64,000 nt of DNA from DATIUV01 sp049322755 (GTDB taxonomy: Bacteria; Pseudomonadota; Gammaproteobacteria; Burkholderiales; UBA6910), in the NCBI GenBank assembly GCA_049322755.1, contig JBMOQX010000033.1:32467-96466 (forward strand), in the 5' to 3' direction. Shown piece by piece: positions 36,050 through 46,044 of the stretch. The notes under the pieces are model-generated. The model was not told the origin of the DNA, made no database searches, and saw only the letters and a list, made by a program, of their open reading frames with translations. The stretch's first letter is position 1; each line of letters opens with the position of its first letter. The position numbers and the translations under genes are program-made.

Positions 36050-37381
36050 TCAGCCGCCGCCCGGCGGCGCCGGGCGCGAGGCGTCCGCGGTGAGAAAGGT
36101 GCGCTCGAACAGAACCCAGCGGCCGCGCCCGGCGGCCTTCGCCCGGTACATGGCGGCGTCGGCGTGCTTGAGCAGGGTGGAGCCGTCCTCGGCGTGATCC
36201 GGGTAGAGGGCGATGCCGATGCTGGCGCCGACATCGGCCGGCGCGCCCCGGATCCGAAACGGCAGTTGCAGTGCCGCCAGCACCTTCTCCGCGGCGCGCG
36301 CCGCGCCCTCCGCACCGTTCACTACCGGCAGCAGCACCACGAACTCGTCACCCCCCAGCCGCGCCACGGTGTCCTCGCGCCGCACGCTGGCGTTCAGGCG
36401 GCTGGCCACTTCCTTGAGCAGGGCGTCGCCGGCCTCGTGGCCGTGGCGGTCGTTCACTTCCTTGAATCCGTCCAGGTCGAGAAACAGCACCGCCGCCCGG
36501 CGGCGGTGGCGCTGAGCCTGGTGCAGCGCCTGCTGCAGGCGATCGTGCAGCAGCACCCGGTTGGGCAGCCCGGTGAGGGCGTCGAAGTGGGCAAGCCGAT
36601 AGACCCTTTCTTCGGCCACCTTGCGAGCGCTGATGTCGGCGAACACCGCAACGCGCCGGCTCACGGCGCCGCGGTTGTCGTACACGGTGTCGACCGTGAG
36701 CCAGAGCGGCACCAGCGCACCGCCGCGCTGCCGCGCCCAGATTTCTCCTTCCCACGCGCCGCCGTCCTGCAGCGCCACCAGCGCCTGCTCGAAGAACGTC
36801 TCGTCGTGGCGGTCGGTGGCCAGGAACCACAAGCTCTGGCCGGCGACGTCGTCTTCCCGGTAGCCCAGCACTTCGGTGAACGCCGGGTTGACCGAAACGA
36901 TGCGGTTGTCCGGGCCGGTGACGGCGATCGCCTGGGAGACCGCGGCGAATACCGCCGCCGCCAGCATGAGCCGCTCCTCGGCGCGCTTGCGCTCGGTGAT
37001 GTCGGTGTGGGTTACCACCGCCCGGGCGGGATTGCCGGCGAAGCGGCTCACGCGCACCGCGAACCAGCGCTCCCGGGTGGGCGAGTGGCACGGATAGTCG
37101 GCGTAGTATGTTGCGCTGCGCCCGTCCAGGACCGCCCGGATGCCATCGCACGCGGACCGGCCGTCGGAGCTATCGGATGCCGTCAAATAATTGGCGCCCT
37201 CCGACACGCGCGCCGGGTCGCCGCCGTTCTCCTCGGCAAACCGCCGCCACGCGTGGTTGACGGCGACGATGGTACCCCTGCCGTCCAGCACGCACAGCTG
37301 CTGCGGCAGCGCGTCCAGAACCGCCCGGGCGAACAGCGGGGACTCGGCCGGAGTCCGCTCCGGGGCCGCGAGTTCGTCCAA
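36050..37381 (-). CDS. PAS-PAS diguanylate cyclase
   Basis: 443 residues: PAS domain near 15-130, PAS-PAC near 140-265, then GGDEF domain with intact active site RLGGDEFVVLL and an inhibitory RxxD site (RRED) exactly five residues upstream. No EAL domain, no membrane helices. Synthesises c-di-GMP in response to a signal sensed by the PAS domains. The first available start is TTG 37381 (weak ribosome site). It follows cfa by 18 bases on the same strand. Confidence 0.92.
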   Translation of the reverse strand: MDELAAPERTPAESPLFARAVLDALPQQLCVLDGRGTIVAVNHAWRRFAEENGGDPARVSEGANYLTASDSSDGRSACDGIRAVLDGRSATYYADYPCHSPTRERWFAVRVSRFAGNPARAVVTHTDITERKRAEERLMLAAAVFAAVSQAIAVTGPDNRIVSVNPAFTEVLGYREDDVAGQSLWFLATDRHDETFFEQALVALQDGGAWEGEIWARQRGGALVPLWLTVDTVYDNRGAVSRRVAVFADISARKVAEERVYRLAHFDALTGLPNRVLLHDRLQQALHQAQRHRRRAAVLFLDLDGFKEVNDRHGHEAGDALLKEVASRLNASVRREDTVARLGGDEFVVLLPVVNGAEGAARAAEKVLAALQLPFRIRGAPADVGASIGIALYPDHAEDGSTLLKHADAAMYRAKAAGRGRWVLFERTFLTADASRPAPPGGG

Positions 37382-37399
37382 ATCCGGGACCGGTTCGGG

Positions 37400-38653
37400 C
37401 TACACCACACGCATGGCACCGCGGCGGGCGGCCTCGGCGCCGCCCGGCCGGGCGTACATGTACTCGCGCGTCCACGGCAGCGGGCTCGTCCCGGCGCCTT
37501 GGTTCTTGAACGCCAGCACCTGCTGGATCGTCACCCAGCCCTGCTCGAAGGCGTAGGCGCAGCCCGCCAGGTAGACGCGCCAGATGCGGTAGCGCTTGGG
37601 TCCCGCGAGCGCCTCGGCACGGGCCCGGTTGGCTTCGAGGCGGTCGACCCAGTGCCAGAGCGTGCGCGCGTAGTGCAGGCGCAGCGTCTCCACGTCGTGC
37701 ACCTCCAGCGACTGCTGCGACATCTCGCGCAGCGCCAGGGACAGGTGCGGCAGCTCCCCGTGGGGAAACACGTACTTGCCGATGAACTCGCCGCCGCCGT
37801 GTCCCACCCAGCGGCTGTCGACGTCGGACGACGTGATGCCGTGATTGAGCGCGACGCCGCCGGGGCGGAGCAGGCGGTGGACGGCGCCGAAATAGACCGG
37901 GAGATTCTTCAGCCCCACGTGCTCGAACATGCCGACGCTGGCGATCTTGTCGAACACGTTCTCGCCCGGAACGTCGCGGTAATCCTGCAGCAGCACCCGG
38001 CAGCGCGATGCGAGCCCTTCCTCGGCGATGCGCTGCTGCGCGTATTCGTGCTGGTTGCGCGACAGCGTGATGCCGGTGGCATCGACGCCGTAGTGCTTCG
38101 CCGCCCAGCGCACCAGCGCGCCCCAGCCGCAGCCGATGTCGAGGAAGCGGTCGCCGGGCTGCAGCATCAGCTTGCGGCAGATGTGGTCCAGCTTCTGCTC
38201 CTGCGCGGTGTGGATGTCCTCGTCGCCGGTCTTGAAGTAGGCGCACGAGTAGACCATGTTGCGATCGAGCCACAGCGCATAGAAGTCGTTGGAGACGTCG
38301 TAGTGGTAGGCGATGGCGCCCCGGTCGCGGCGGCGGCTGTGGGCCATGCGCAGCAGCGGCAGCCGCCCGCGGGTCGAGGCGCCGGCCTCGGCGCTCAGGC
38401 GCTCGCCGGCGCGCACGATGTCGCGTACCCCGCCCTCGACGTCGATGTAACCCTCCACGTAGGCCTCGCCCAGCCGTCCCAGCGACGGCGCTACCAGATA
38501 GGGCAGCGCGGACGGGCCGGCGACGCGGATGTTCACCACCGGCTCCGGCGCCAGGTCGACGGTGCGGCCGTTCCAGAACTCGAAACGCACGGGAATCCCG
38601 GCCTGCCCGCGCAGCCCGTGCAGAAGTTTTTCCAGGCGCTTTTCGATCAGCAT
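37400..38653 (-). CDS. cfa: Cyclopropane-fatty-acyl-phospholipid synthase family protein
   Basis: 417-residue SAM methyltransferase adding a methylene bridge to unsaturated acyl chains of phospholipids. SAM motif RFLDIGCGWGALVRWAAKHYG near 175-195, preceded by YHYDVSNDFYALWLDRNMVYSCAYF near 120; bicarbonate/active-site features GFASVGMFEHVG-type motif (here KIASVGMFEHVG). ATG at 38653. Lies between the PhoPQ-like system and a cyclase gene, all on the same strand. Confidence 0.94.
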   Translation of the reverse strand: MLIEKRLEKLLHGLRGQAGIPVRFEFWNGRTVDLAPEPVVNIRVAGPSALPYLVAPSLGRLGEAYVEGYIDVEGGVRDIVRAGERLSAEAGASTRGRLPLLRMAHSRRRDRGAIAYHYDVSNDFYALWLDRNMVYSCAYFKTGDEDIHTAQEQKLDHICRKLMLQPGDRFLDIGCGWGALVRWAAKHYGVDATGITLSRNQHEYAQQRIAEEGLASRCRVLLQDYRDVPGENVFDKIASVGMFEHVGLKNLPVYFGAVHRLLRPGGVALNHGITSSDVDSRWVGHGGGEFIGKYVFPHGELPHLSLALREMSQQSLEVHDVETLRLHYARTLWHWVDRLEANRARAEALAGPKRYRIWRVYLAGCAYAFEQGWVTIQQVLAFKNQGAGTSPLPWTREYMYARPGGAEAARRGAMRVV

Positions 38654-38738
38654 GCTTCCCCCTCGCTGCGATCGGCTTCTGAACTCCAGCGTTAAGTCTA
38701 GCACCCCCGGGGGCGGGGGGAAGCCCGGCCGGACCGGC

Positions 38739-40070
38739 CTATGCCGGGAGGGTAACGGCGACCCGGGCGCCCCCCTGGGGCGACGCGCCGATGGCCACAC
38801 TGCCGCCGTAGGCGCCGGCGATGTCGCGCACCGCGGCGAGGCCGAATCCGTGTCCCGGCACGGATTCGTCGGCGCGCACGCCGCGCTCCAGCAGGTGCTG
38901 GGCGCTGTCGGCGGCGATGCCGGGCCCGTCGTCGTCCACCGCCACCGTGAGGCCGCCGTCGCCGGACGCGCTCACCCGCACCTGGTGCCGGCACCACTTG
39001 AACGCGTTTTCGATCAGGTTGCCGAGCATCTCCATCAGGTCGTCCTCGGCGCCGTGGAACAGCACCTCGGCGCCGACGCCGTTGACCGCCTCGACGCCCT
39101 TGTCGCGGTATACCTTGCCCATGGCCGCCAGCAGCCGCTCCACCACGGGCGCCACCGGCACCGGCCCCGCCAGGCGGGTGCCCGCGCCCGCCGCGGCGCG
39201 CTGCAGGTGATGGGCGACGATGCGGTCCATGCGAGCGAGCTGTTCGTCCACGGCGCGCATCGCCTCGGCGTCGCGGCCGGCTTCGGCCAGCGACGCACGC
39301 AGCACCGCCAGCGGCGTCTTCAGGCTGTGGGCAAGGTCGGCGAGCGCGTCCTTCAGCCGCTTCTGGCGCGCGCGCTCGTGCGCCAGCAGGGCGTTGATGT
39401 TCTCGGTGAGCACCTGGAGCTCGGCCGGATAGCTGCCCTGGATGCGCTCCTGGCGCCCCTGTTGCACGAGGCCGATTTCGGCGCCGACGCGGCGCAGCGG
39501 CTTGAGGCCCCAGCGCAGCACCACCGCCAGCACCGCCATCAGCAGCAGCGCGGCGGCGCCCAGCCAGATTGCCAGCGTCCGGCGGTAGCCGGACACCAGT
39601 TGCTGGTATTCGCGCAGGTCCTCGGCGACGCTGAACACGAGCGTGCGCGGCACCTCGCCGGTGGCCCAGCGCACACCGTGGCTCTGCACGAAGTAGGGCG
39701 TGCCGCGCGGATCGACGCGCCGCTCCAGGCGCCGCTGGCCGACTTCCAGGCGGCGGTGGAACGGCACCTCGAGGCCGGCGGCCGAGGGCGAGCGCCAGGC
39801 GGTGCGGCCGCTTTCTTCGACGATCTGCCCGTACAGCCCCGAGCCGGGCAGCGCCAGCCGCGGTTCCGGCAGCGGCTCCGCGATCGAGATCGCGCCGTCA
39901 CTGTCGTCGGTGGCGGCCATCAGCAGGTACAGCTGCCCCTGCAGGCGCTCGGCGCGGGCGGACTCGGCGCTTTCGACGAACGCGCGCTCCAGCGCCAGCA
40001 GGGTGAGACCGACGAACGCCGCCAGCACCAGCGCCGCCGACAGCGCGACGCGCCGGTGCAGCGACATCAT
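38739..40070 (-). CDS. PhoQ-like sensor histidine kinase
   Basis: 443 residues: two membrane helices (residues about 8-30 and 165-185) bracket an acidic/aromatic periplasmic sensor of about 130 residues; HAMP; phosphoacceptor ALADLAHSLKTPLAVLRASL; N-box LGNLIENAFKWCR; G boxes DDDGPGIA and GHGFGLAAV. The kinase layout, with HSLKTP rather than HELRTP, is the PhoQ subgroup. ATG at 40070 overlaps the regulator stop. Confidence 0.93.
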   Translation of the reverse strand: MMSLHRRVALSAALVLAAFVGLTLLALERAFVESAESARAERLQGQLYLLMAATDDSDGAISIAEPLPEPRLALPGSGLYGQIVEESGRTAWRSPSAAGLEVPFHRRLEVGQRRLERRVDPRGTPYFVQSHGVRWATGEVPRTLVFSVAEDLREYQQLVSGYRRTLAIWLGAAALLLMAVLAVVLRWGLKPLRRVGAEIGLVQQGRQERIQGSYPAELQVLTENINALLAHERARQKRLKDALADLAHSLKTPLAVLRASLAEAGRDAEAMRAVDEQLARMDRIVAHHLQRAAAGAGTRLAGPVPVAPVVERLLAAMGKVYRDKGVEAVNGVGAEVLFHGAEDDLMEMLGNLIENAFKWCRHQVRVSASGDGGLTVAVDDDGPGIAADSAQHLLERGVRADESVPGHGFGLAAVRDIAGAYGGSVAIGASPQGGARVAVTLPA

Positions 40071-40750
40071 GCCGCGTCGCTCCCGAGCGCGAACCGGTAG
40101 CCGCGGCCGCGCAGCGTCTCGATCGGCGCCAGGCGGCCGTCGGGATCCAGCTTGCGCCGCAGCCGGCCCACCAGCACCTCCAGCACGTTGCTGTCGCGGT
40201 CCTCGTCGTGGGGATACAGGTGGTCGGCGAGCTCGGCCTTGGACACCACCTTGGGCCGGTGGGTGACCAGGTATTCGAGCAGGCGGTATTCGTAGGATGT
40301 GAGATCCACCTCGCGGCCGTCGACGCTGGCTTTCTGGGCGGCGAGGTCCAGGCGCAACGGTCCGCACGCCAGCACCTGGCCGGGCGCGCCCGCAGCGCGC
40401 CGGATCAGCGCGCGCAGCCGCGCCAGCAGTTCCTCCATCTGGAACGGCTTCACCAGATAGTCGTCGGCGCCGGCTTCCAGGCCCTCCACCTTGTCCTGCC
40501 AGCGGCCGCGGGCGGTCAGGATCAGGATCGGCAGCGCGCTGCCATCGGCGCGCAGGCGGCGGATCACCTCGAGTCCGGACAGACCGGGCAGGCCGAGGTC
40601 GACAATGGCGGCGTCGAACGGATACTCGCGGGCGAGGTAGAGCCCCTCGTCGCCGGTGCCGCTGCCGTCGGCCTGGAAACCTTCGGCCGCCAGCCGCTCC
40701 AGCACCTGACGCCGCAGCGTCGGTTCGTCTTCGATCAGGAGGACTCGCAC
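40067..40750 (-). CDS. PhoP-like response regulator
   Basis: 227-residue OmpR-family regulator: aspartate in AAIVDLGLPGLSG near residue 51, switch Thr in LILTARG, Lys in YLVKPFQ, and winged helix with YEYRLLEYLVTHRPKVVSK. Follows the PepSY gene by 18 bases. The twin GCTGAACGG repeats upstream of the operon's first gene (42123-42216) are its likely binding sites. Confidence 0.94.
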   Translation of the reverse strand: MRVLLIEDEPTLRRQVLERLAAEGFQADGSGTGDEGLYLAREYPFDAAIVDLGLPGLSGLEVIRRLRADGSALPILILTARGRWQDKVEGLEAGADDYLVKPFQMEELLARLRALIRRAAGAPGQVLACGPLRLDLAAQKASVDGREVDLTSYEYRLLEYLVTHRPKVVSKAELADHLYPHDEDRDSNVLEVLVGRLRRKLDPDGRLAPIETLRGRGYRFALGSDAA

Positions 40751-40768
40751 TCGGGGAGGGACGCCGCG

Positions 40769-41074
40769 TCAGCGCTTGTCGCGGCCGCTGTTGGGGTCGA
40801 CGTCGTAATAGCGCACTTCGCCCTCGGGGGTGAGGATCTTCACGCGGTAGCCCTGGCGGTCGTCGCGCGGGCGCTCCTTGATCGACAGCACGCGGCCGCC
40901 GGTGTCGCGGCGCGCACGCTCGGCGGCTTCGTCCCGTGGCGACTTGCCGCGGCCGTTGCGATCCTTCTTGTCGACGCGGATCAGATGCTCCGGCTCGAAG
41001 CGCGCGTCGTACGCGGCCGCCGCCGGCAATGCGGTCGCGGCCGCGAGGAGTGCGACGGCGAGCAGCCGGATCAT
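40769..41074 (-). CDS. Secreted PepSY-domain protein next to PhoP-like regulator
   Basis: 101 residues with signal peptide IRLLAVALLAAATALPAAA and a single PepSY-like fold ending GYRVKILTPEGEVRYYDVDPNSG. Such proteins commonly precede PhoP/PhoQ-like genes and may act as a periplasmic inhibitor or signal partner. ATG at 41074 chosen; an in-frame GTG at 41092 adds six residues. Confidence 0.8.
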   Translation of the reverse strand: MIRLLAVALLAAATALPAAAAYDARFEPEHLIRVDKKDRNGRGKSPRDEAAERARRDTGGRVLSIKERPRDDRQGYRVKILTPEGEVRYYDVDPNSGRDKR

Positions 41075-41141
41075 CGGGCATCTTGCATTCACTGCGTTTC
41101 CCCCAAGGGCCGCGATTGCGATCGCATTTTACTCTAGCACG

Positions 41142-41172
41142 GCCCCGGCGCCGGCACGACCGGCACCGGGGC
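41142..41172 (-). terminator. Long GC stem-loop after the glycine-zipper gene
   Basis: GCCCCGG-C-GCCGG (41142-41154) pairs with CCGGC-A-CCGGGGC (41160-41172) with one mismatch and a five-base loop, just beyond the stop at 41178 and before the PepSY gene. No run of U, so it may be a partial terminator within the operon. Confidence 0.5.
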
Positions 41173-41177
41173 GCGCG

Positions 41178-41711
41178 TCATTGCGCCGGCTCCACCGCCA
41201 CGCGCACCTTCAGCCGCGGACCCGGATCGTAGGGCAGCAGCGCGTGATGCGTGCGCCCCGCGTACTGGTAGGCGACGTCGTAGCCGGCGAGGCGGTTCTC
41301 CCACTGGTCCACCACGCGGCAGCGCTGCACGGTCTCCGGAGCGCCGGCGTAGGCCGTGCCGCCGTTCGCCACGTGGGCGCCCACCAGCGTCCCGGCGATG
41401 GCGCCGGCGCCGATGGCCACCTTCTTGCCGCTGCCGCCGCCGATCTGCGAGCCCAGCAGGCCGCCGACGACGCCGCCGATGACGGGGCCGACGTAGGATT
41501 CGGGTCCGCGGGCGCTGCGATACCCGCCCCCGGACACGCGCTCGGTCCAGCATTCTTCGCGCGGCGTGTTGACGCGCTCGTACTGAGGGACGGCGGCGGT
41601 GACACGGGCATAGTCCGTCGCGTAGCCGTCCTGCGCCAGGACGGGCGCCGCGGCCAGCGCCAGCACGGTGGCGGCCGCGATGCGTTTGGGGGTGAAGGTG
41701 CTCATCGTCAT
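41178..41711 (-). CDS. Glycine-zipper 2TM secreted protein
   Basis: 177 residues: signal peptide (residues 1-27, AAAPVLAQ), then a glycine-zipper double segment GPVIGGVVGGLLGSQIGGG and AIGAGAIAGTLVGAHVA near 70-110, as in the 17-kDa/SlyB/UMP-like outer-membrane-associated families. Cysteines in REECWTE and VQRCRVVDQW may form a disulfide. ATG at 41711 behind AGGAGAAT. Probably an envelope stress protein under control of the adjacent regulator. Confidence 0.85.
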   Translation of the reverse strand: MTMSTFTPKRIAAATVLALAAAPVLAQDGYATDYARVTAAVPQYERVNTPREECWTERVSGGGYRSARGPESYVGPVIGGVVGGLLGSQIGGGSGKKVAIGAGAIAGTLVGAHVANGGTAYAGAPETVQRCRVVDQWENRLAGYDVAYQYAGRTHHALLPYDPGPRLKVRVAVEPAQ

Positions 41712-41735
41712 TCTCCTTTTCTCGCGGACGTCCGG

Positions 41736-42059
41736 TCAGAAGTGACCGCGATAGATGATGGTGATGCCGTCACGGTAGCCGTAGCCGTAATGCGGCTTCG
41801 GCGCGTAGCGGTACACCGGGTACGGCTGGTAAACCACGCGGGGCGGGCCATAGTACCGGTGGCTGTAGCCATGCTTCCAGTGGTGTTGGGCGTAGCCCGG
41901 CGGGCCCCAGTGCTTGCCGTGATGACGCTGCTCGTAACGGTGGTGATGGCGGTCGTGCTTCTTCCAGCCGCCGTCGGCATGCGCCGCGGCGGGAAGGCCC
42001 AGCGCGGTGGCGGCCAGCAGGGCCACGGTGGCGGCCATGATCGAGCGACGTGCTTTCAT
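41736..42059 (-). CDS. His/Tyr-rich secreted protein, promoter carries regulator repeats
   Basis: 107 residues: signal peptide to about 28 (ALGLPAAAHA), then a mature chain dominated by His, Tyr, Gly and Pro (KKHDRHHHRYEQRHHGKHWG, later YYGPPRVVYQPYPVYRYAPK) ending DGITIIYRGHF. I do not recognise the family; metal binding is plausible from composition. It is first on its strand, with an 11-base-period repeat 64 bases upstream, so it is probably the strongest target of the PhoP-like regulator. Low complexity explains uneven codon use. Confidence 0.75.
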   Translation of the reverse strand: MKARRSIMAATVALLAATALGLPAAAHADGGWKKHDRHHHRYEQRHHGKHWGPPGYAQHHWKHGYSHRYYGPPRVVYQPYPVYRYAPKPHYGYGYRDGITIIYRGHF

Positions 42060-42122
42060 TTCAGTCTCCTTTCCGATTCCATCGGTGAGCCCCGATGTTG
42101 GACCCCATCCTAAGCCCCGGCC

Positions 42123-42142
42123 GCTGAACGGAAGCTGAACGG
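42123..42142. promoter_or_regulatory. PhoP/OmpR-type direct repeat, site 1
   Basis: GCTGAACGG at 42123-42131 and 42134-42142, an exact repeat with an 11-base period (reverse strand CCGTTCAGC). Located 64 bases before the His/Tyr-rich gene. Confidence 0.7.
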
Positions 42143-42196
42143 TTCCGGGGGGCGGGACGCGCCCTTGCGCGCCGGGTGCCACGATGCAACGGGCCG

Positions 42197-42216
42197 GCTG
42201 AACGGAGGCTGAACGG
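42197..42216. promoter_or_regulatory. PhoP/OmpR-type direct repeat, site 2
   Basis: GCTGAACGG at 42197-42205 and 42208-42216, again 11-base period, 74 bases from site 1 and 38 bases before the TPR gene. Two copies of the same twin motif in one divergent spacer argue for regulator binding instead of chance. Confidence 0.7.
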
Positions 42217-42253
42217 CAGCGCGGACGCCGAGTCGGCGGGCTACACTTAGCCC

Positions 42254-42796
42254 ATGCTGGAAGAGACGCTCAAGTTCCTGCTCGCCGGCGCCCGGCGGGC
42301 GCCGGCGCCGGTGCTGCCGCGGCGCCTGGAGGCGCTGTTCCGGCAGCTGGCGGCGCCCGCCACCGAACTCGAGGCGGCGGAGACGGAGGAGCTGATCTGG
42401 GGCCTGTGGATGGAGTATCCGGTGGAGGTGGCGGCGGACCGGCTCGAGGAGGCGACGCGGCTCATCGCCGGACGCGAGCTGGAGCACGCCGAGGCCCTGC
42501 TGGACGCGCTGGTCACCCAGTACCCCGATTTCGCCGAAGCCTGGAACAAGCGCGCGACGCTGTACTTCCTTCAGGGGCGCGACGACGAGAGCGTGCGCGA
42601 CATCCGCCGCACGCTGGAGCTGGAGCCGCGCCATTTCGGTGCCATCTGCGGCTTCGGCCAGATCTGCCTGCGCGGCGGCCGCCCCGACCTGGCGCTGTTC
42701 GCGCTGCAGGCCGCGCTCGAACTCAATCCCAATCTGAGCGGCGCGCGGCGCGTGCTGGAGGAACTCAAGGGTGGCGCCGGCGGTCCCGTGCATTGA
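42254..42796 (+). CDS. Tetratricopeptide-repeat protein
   Basis: 180 residues, no signal peptide. Three TPR-like units in the C-terminal half (RELEHAEALLDALVTQYPDFAEAWNKRATLYFLQGRDDESVRDIRRTLELEPR region, split in sequence around residues 77-130). A scaffold protein of unknown partner. Divergent from the His/Tyr-rich gene and downstream of regulator repeat site 2. Confidence 0.8.
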   Translation: MLEETLKFLLAGARRAPAPVLPRRLEALFRQLAAPATELEAAETEELIWGLWMEYPVEVAADRLEEATRLIAGRELEHAEALLDALVTQYPDFAEAWNKRATLYFLQGRDDESVRDIRRTLELEPRHFGAICGFGQICLRGGRPDLALFALQAALELNPNLSGARRVLEELKGGAGGPVH

Positions 42797-42853
42797 GGTG
42801 CGGGCGTGTCGCCGATGCGCGCGCCGCGGGAATTGTTCGGGAAGGAGGGCGCC

Positions 42854-43396
42854 GTGAACGGTACGGGCCGGATCATCCTGACGCTGGCGGCGGCGCTGGC
42901 GTTGGGCGCCTGCGGCAGCGCGCCGCCGCGGGACGTCTCCGGCGTCCAGGCCTTTCCCGGCGCGTCTGCCGACGATTCGGTTGCGAGCCGTGCTGCCGAG
43001 CGCGCCCTCGAGCTGGTGGGCAGCCCCTACCGTTACGGCGGCGCCAGCCCGGCAGGATTCGACTGCAGCGGACTGGTGCATTACAGCTTCGCCCGCGCCG
43101 GCTCCGAAGTTCCCCGCGACACCGACGCGCTGCGCCGCGCCGGCGGCGCCGTCAACGGCGGCGAGTTCGCCAAGGGCGACCTGGTGTTCTTCGACCAGGA
43201 CGGGCGCAAGGCTTCCCACGTCGGCATCTATCTCGGCGACGGGCGCTTCGTGCACGCGCCGTCCACCGGCGGGCGGGTGCGCGTCGACCGCATCGATTCG
43301 CCCTACTGGCGCCGTCACTTCCACGAGGCGCGCCGGCTCACGGGGAGTGATGAGGTGGGTTCCGGGCGGTTTGGACGGCGCGCGCCGGTGCGCTAG
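42854..43396 (+). CDS. NlpC/P60 family peptidoglycan endopeptidase, lipoprotein
   Basis: 180 residues. Lipobox LALGAC with lipidated Cys20; catalytic domain with C71 in FDCSGLVHYSF, H122 in ASHVGIYLG and H134 in RFVHAPS. Cleaves stem peptides in the cell wall, acting in the periplasm from a lipid anchor. The GTG at 42854 behind GGGAAGGAGGGC is preferred; an ATG upstream (42815) spoils the signal peptide. Confidence 0.9.
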   Translation: MNGTGRIILTLAAALALGACGSAPPRDVSGVQAFPGASADDSVASRAAERALELVGSPYRYGGASPAGFDCSGLVHYSFARAGSEVPRDTDALRRAGGAVNGGEFAKGDLVFFDQDGRKASHVGIYLGDGRFVHAPSTGGRVRVDRIDSPYWRRHFHEARRLTGSDEVGSGRFGRRAPVR

Positions 43397-43458
43397 CATG
43401 CGGGACTCGCCGTCGCGCAGCCGCGCGTGCTCGCGTCCAACAACAGGAGTCCCCCGCC

Positions 43459-44217
43459 ATGAGTTCACCGTCCAGAATCGCCATGGTCACCGGCGCCGGC
43501 AGCGGCATCGGCAAGGCCGCGGCGCTGGCGCTGCTGGCGCACGGCTGGCAGGTCGTTCTTGCCGGCCGCCGCATCGAGCCGCTGGAGGAGGTCGGGCGCG
43601 AAGCCGGCGACGCCGGTGCCCGCGCGCTGGCTGTGCCAGCCGACGTCGCCGACGCGGCGGCCGTGGAGCGTCTGTTCGCGCGCACACGGGACGCGTTCGG
43701 CCGCCTCGACCTGCTGTTCAACAACGCCGGCATCTTCGTTCCCGGCGCCTCCATCGAGGATGTCCCGCTGGAGCACTGGCGTGCGTCAGTGGACGTCAAC
43801 CTCACCGGGGCGTTTCTCTGCACCCAGGCGGCGTTCCGGATCATGAAGGACCAGGCGCCGCGCGGCGGGCGCATCATCAACAACGGCTCGATCTCCGCGC
43901 ATTCACCGCGGCCGGGATCGTCGCCCTACACCACGACCAAGCACGCCATCACCGGGCTCACCAAGGCCACCGCGCTGGACGGGCGCAGGTACGACATCGC
44001 CTGCGGCCAGATCGACATCGGCAACGCCGCCACCGAGATGGCGGCGAAGTTCGCCAAAGGCGTGCTCCAGGCCGACGGCTCCATCAAATCCGAGCCGCTG
44101 ATGGACCTGCACCACGTGGCCGACGCGATTCTCTACATGGCCAGCCTGCCGCTGGACGCCAACGTCCAGTTCATGACGGTGATGGCCACCAAGATGCCGT
44201 TCATCGGCCGCGGCTGA
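43459..44217 (+). CDS. SDR-family oxidoreductase
   Basis: 252-residue classical SDR: TGAGSGIG near residue 11, NNAG near 90, serine in NNGSISAHSP and YTTTK at about 156-160. The C-terminal region QIDIGNAATEMAAKFAKGV is common in uncharacterised bacterial SDRs. Substrate unknown. Independent transcription unit with GGAG upstream of the ATG at 43459. Confidence 0.88.
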   Translation: MSSPSRIAMVTGAGSGIGKAAALALLAHGWQVVLAGRRIEPLEEVGREAGDAGARALAVPADVADAAAVERLFARTRDAFGRLDLLFNNAGIFVPGASIEDVPLEHWRASVDVNLTGAFLCTQAAFRIMKDQAPRGGRIINNGSISAHSPRPGSSPYTTTKHAITGLTKATALDGRRYDIACGQIDIGNAATEMAAKFAKGVLQADGSIKSEPLMDLHHVADAILYMASLPLDANVQFMTVMATKMPFIGRG

Positions 44218-44249
44218 GCGCGGCGTCGGCTGACGCTGGAACCCGGCCG

Positions 44250-45914
<1,665 letters not shown>

Positions 45915-45967
45915 ATGCCTTGCGAAAGGGATGTGCCGCCGGGAATCGCGAAAAGGCCGAATTATGC

Positions 45968-45999
45968 GGCATGCGGCGCGCGGGTGCACGCCGCATGCC
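45968..45999. terminator. Perfect 11-bp stem-loop between ettA and the HpaB-like gene
   Basis: GGCATGCGGCG (45968-45978) pairs perfectly with CGCCGCATGCC (45989-45999) over a ten-base loop. It lies downstream of the HpaB-family gene and upstream of ettA, so it may terminate the former; there is no obvious U-run. Confidence 0.55.
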
Positions 46000-46044
46000 T
46001 GGCACGGGAAAAGCGGGAGAGGGGCGCCTGCCGTGCCCCGGCGG

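Noticed and set aside
38654..38738. GC-rich inverted patch between cfa and the PhoQ-like gene as terminator
   Set aside because: Several overlapping weak pairings but no clear stem or U-run.
41111..41126. GCGATTGCGATCGC as a special palindromic repeat
   Set aside because: Only a chance octamer palindrome in GC-rich intergenic DNA, with no second copy seen nearby.
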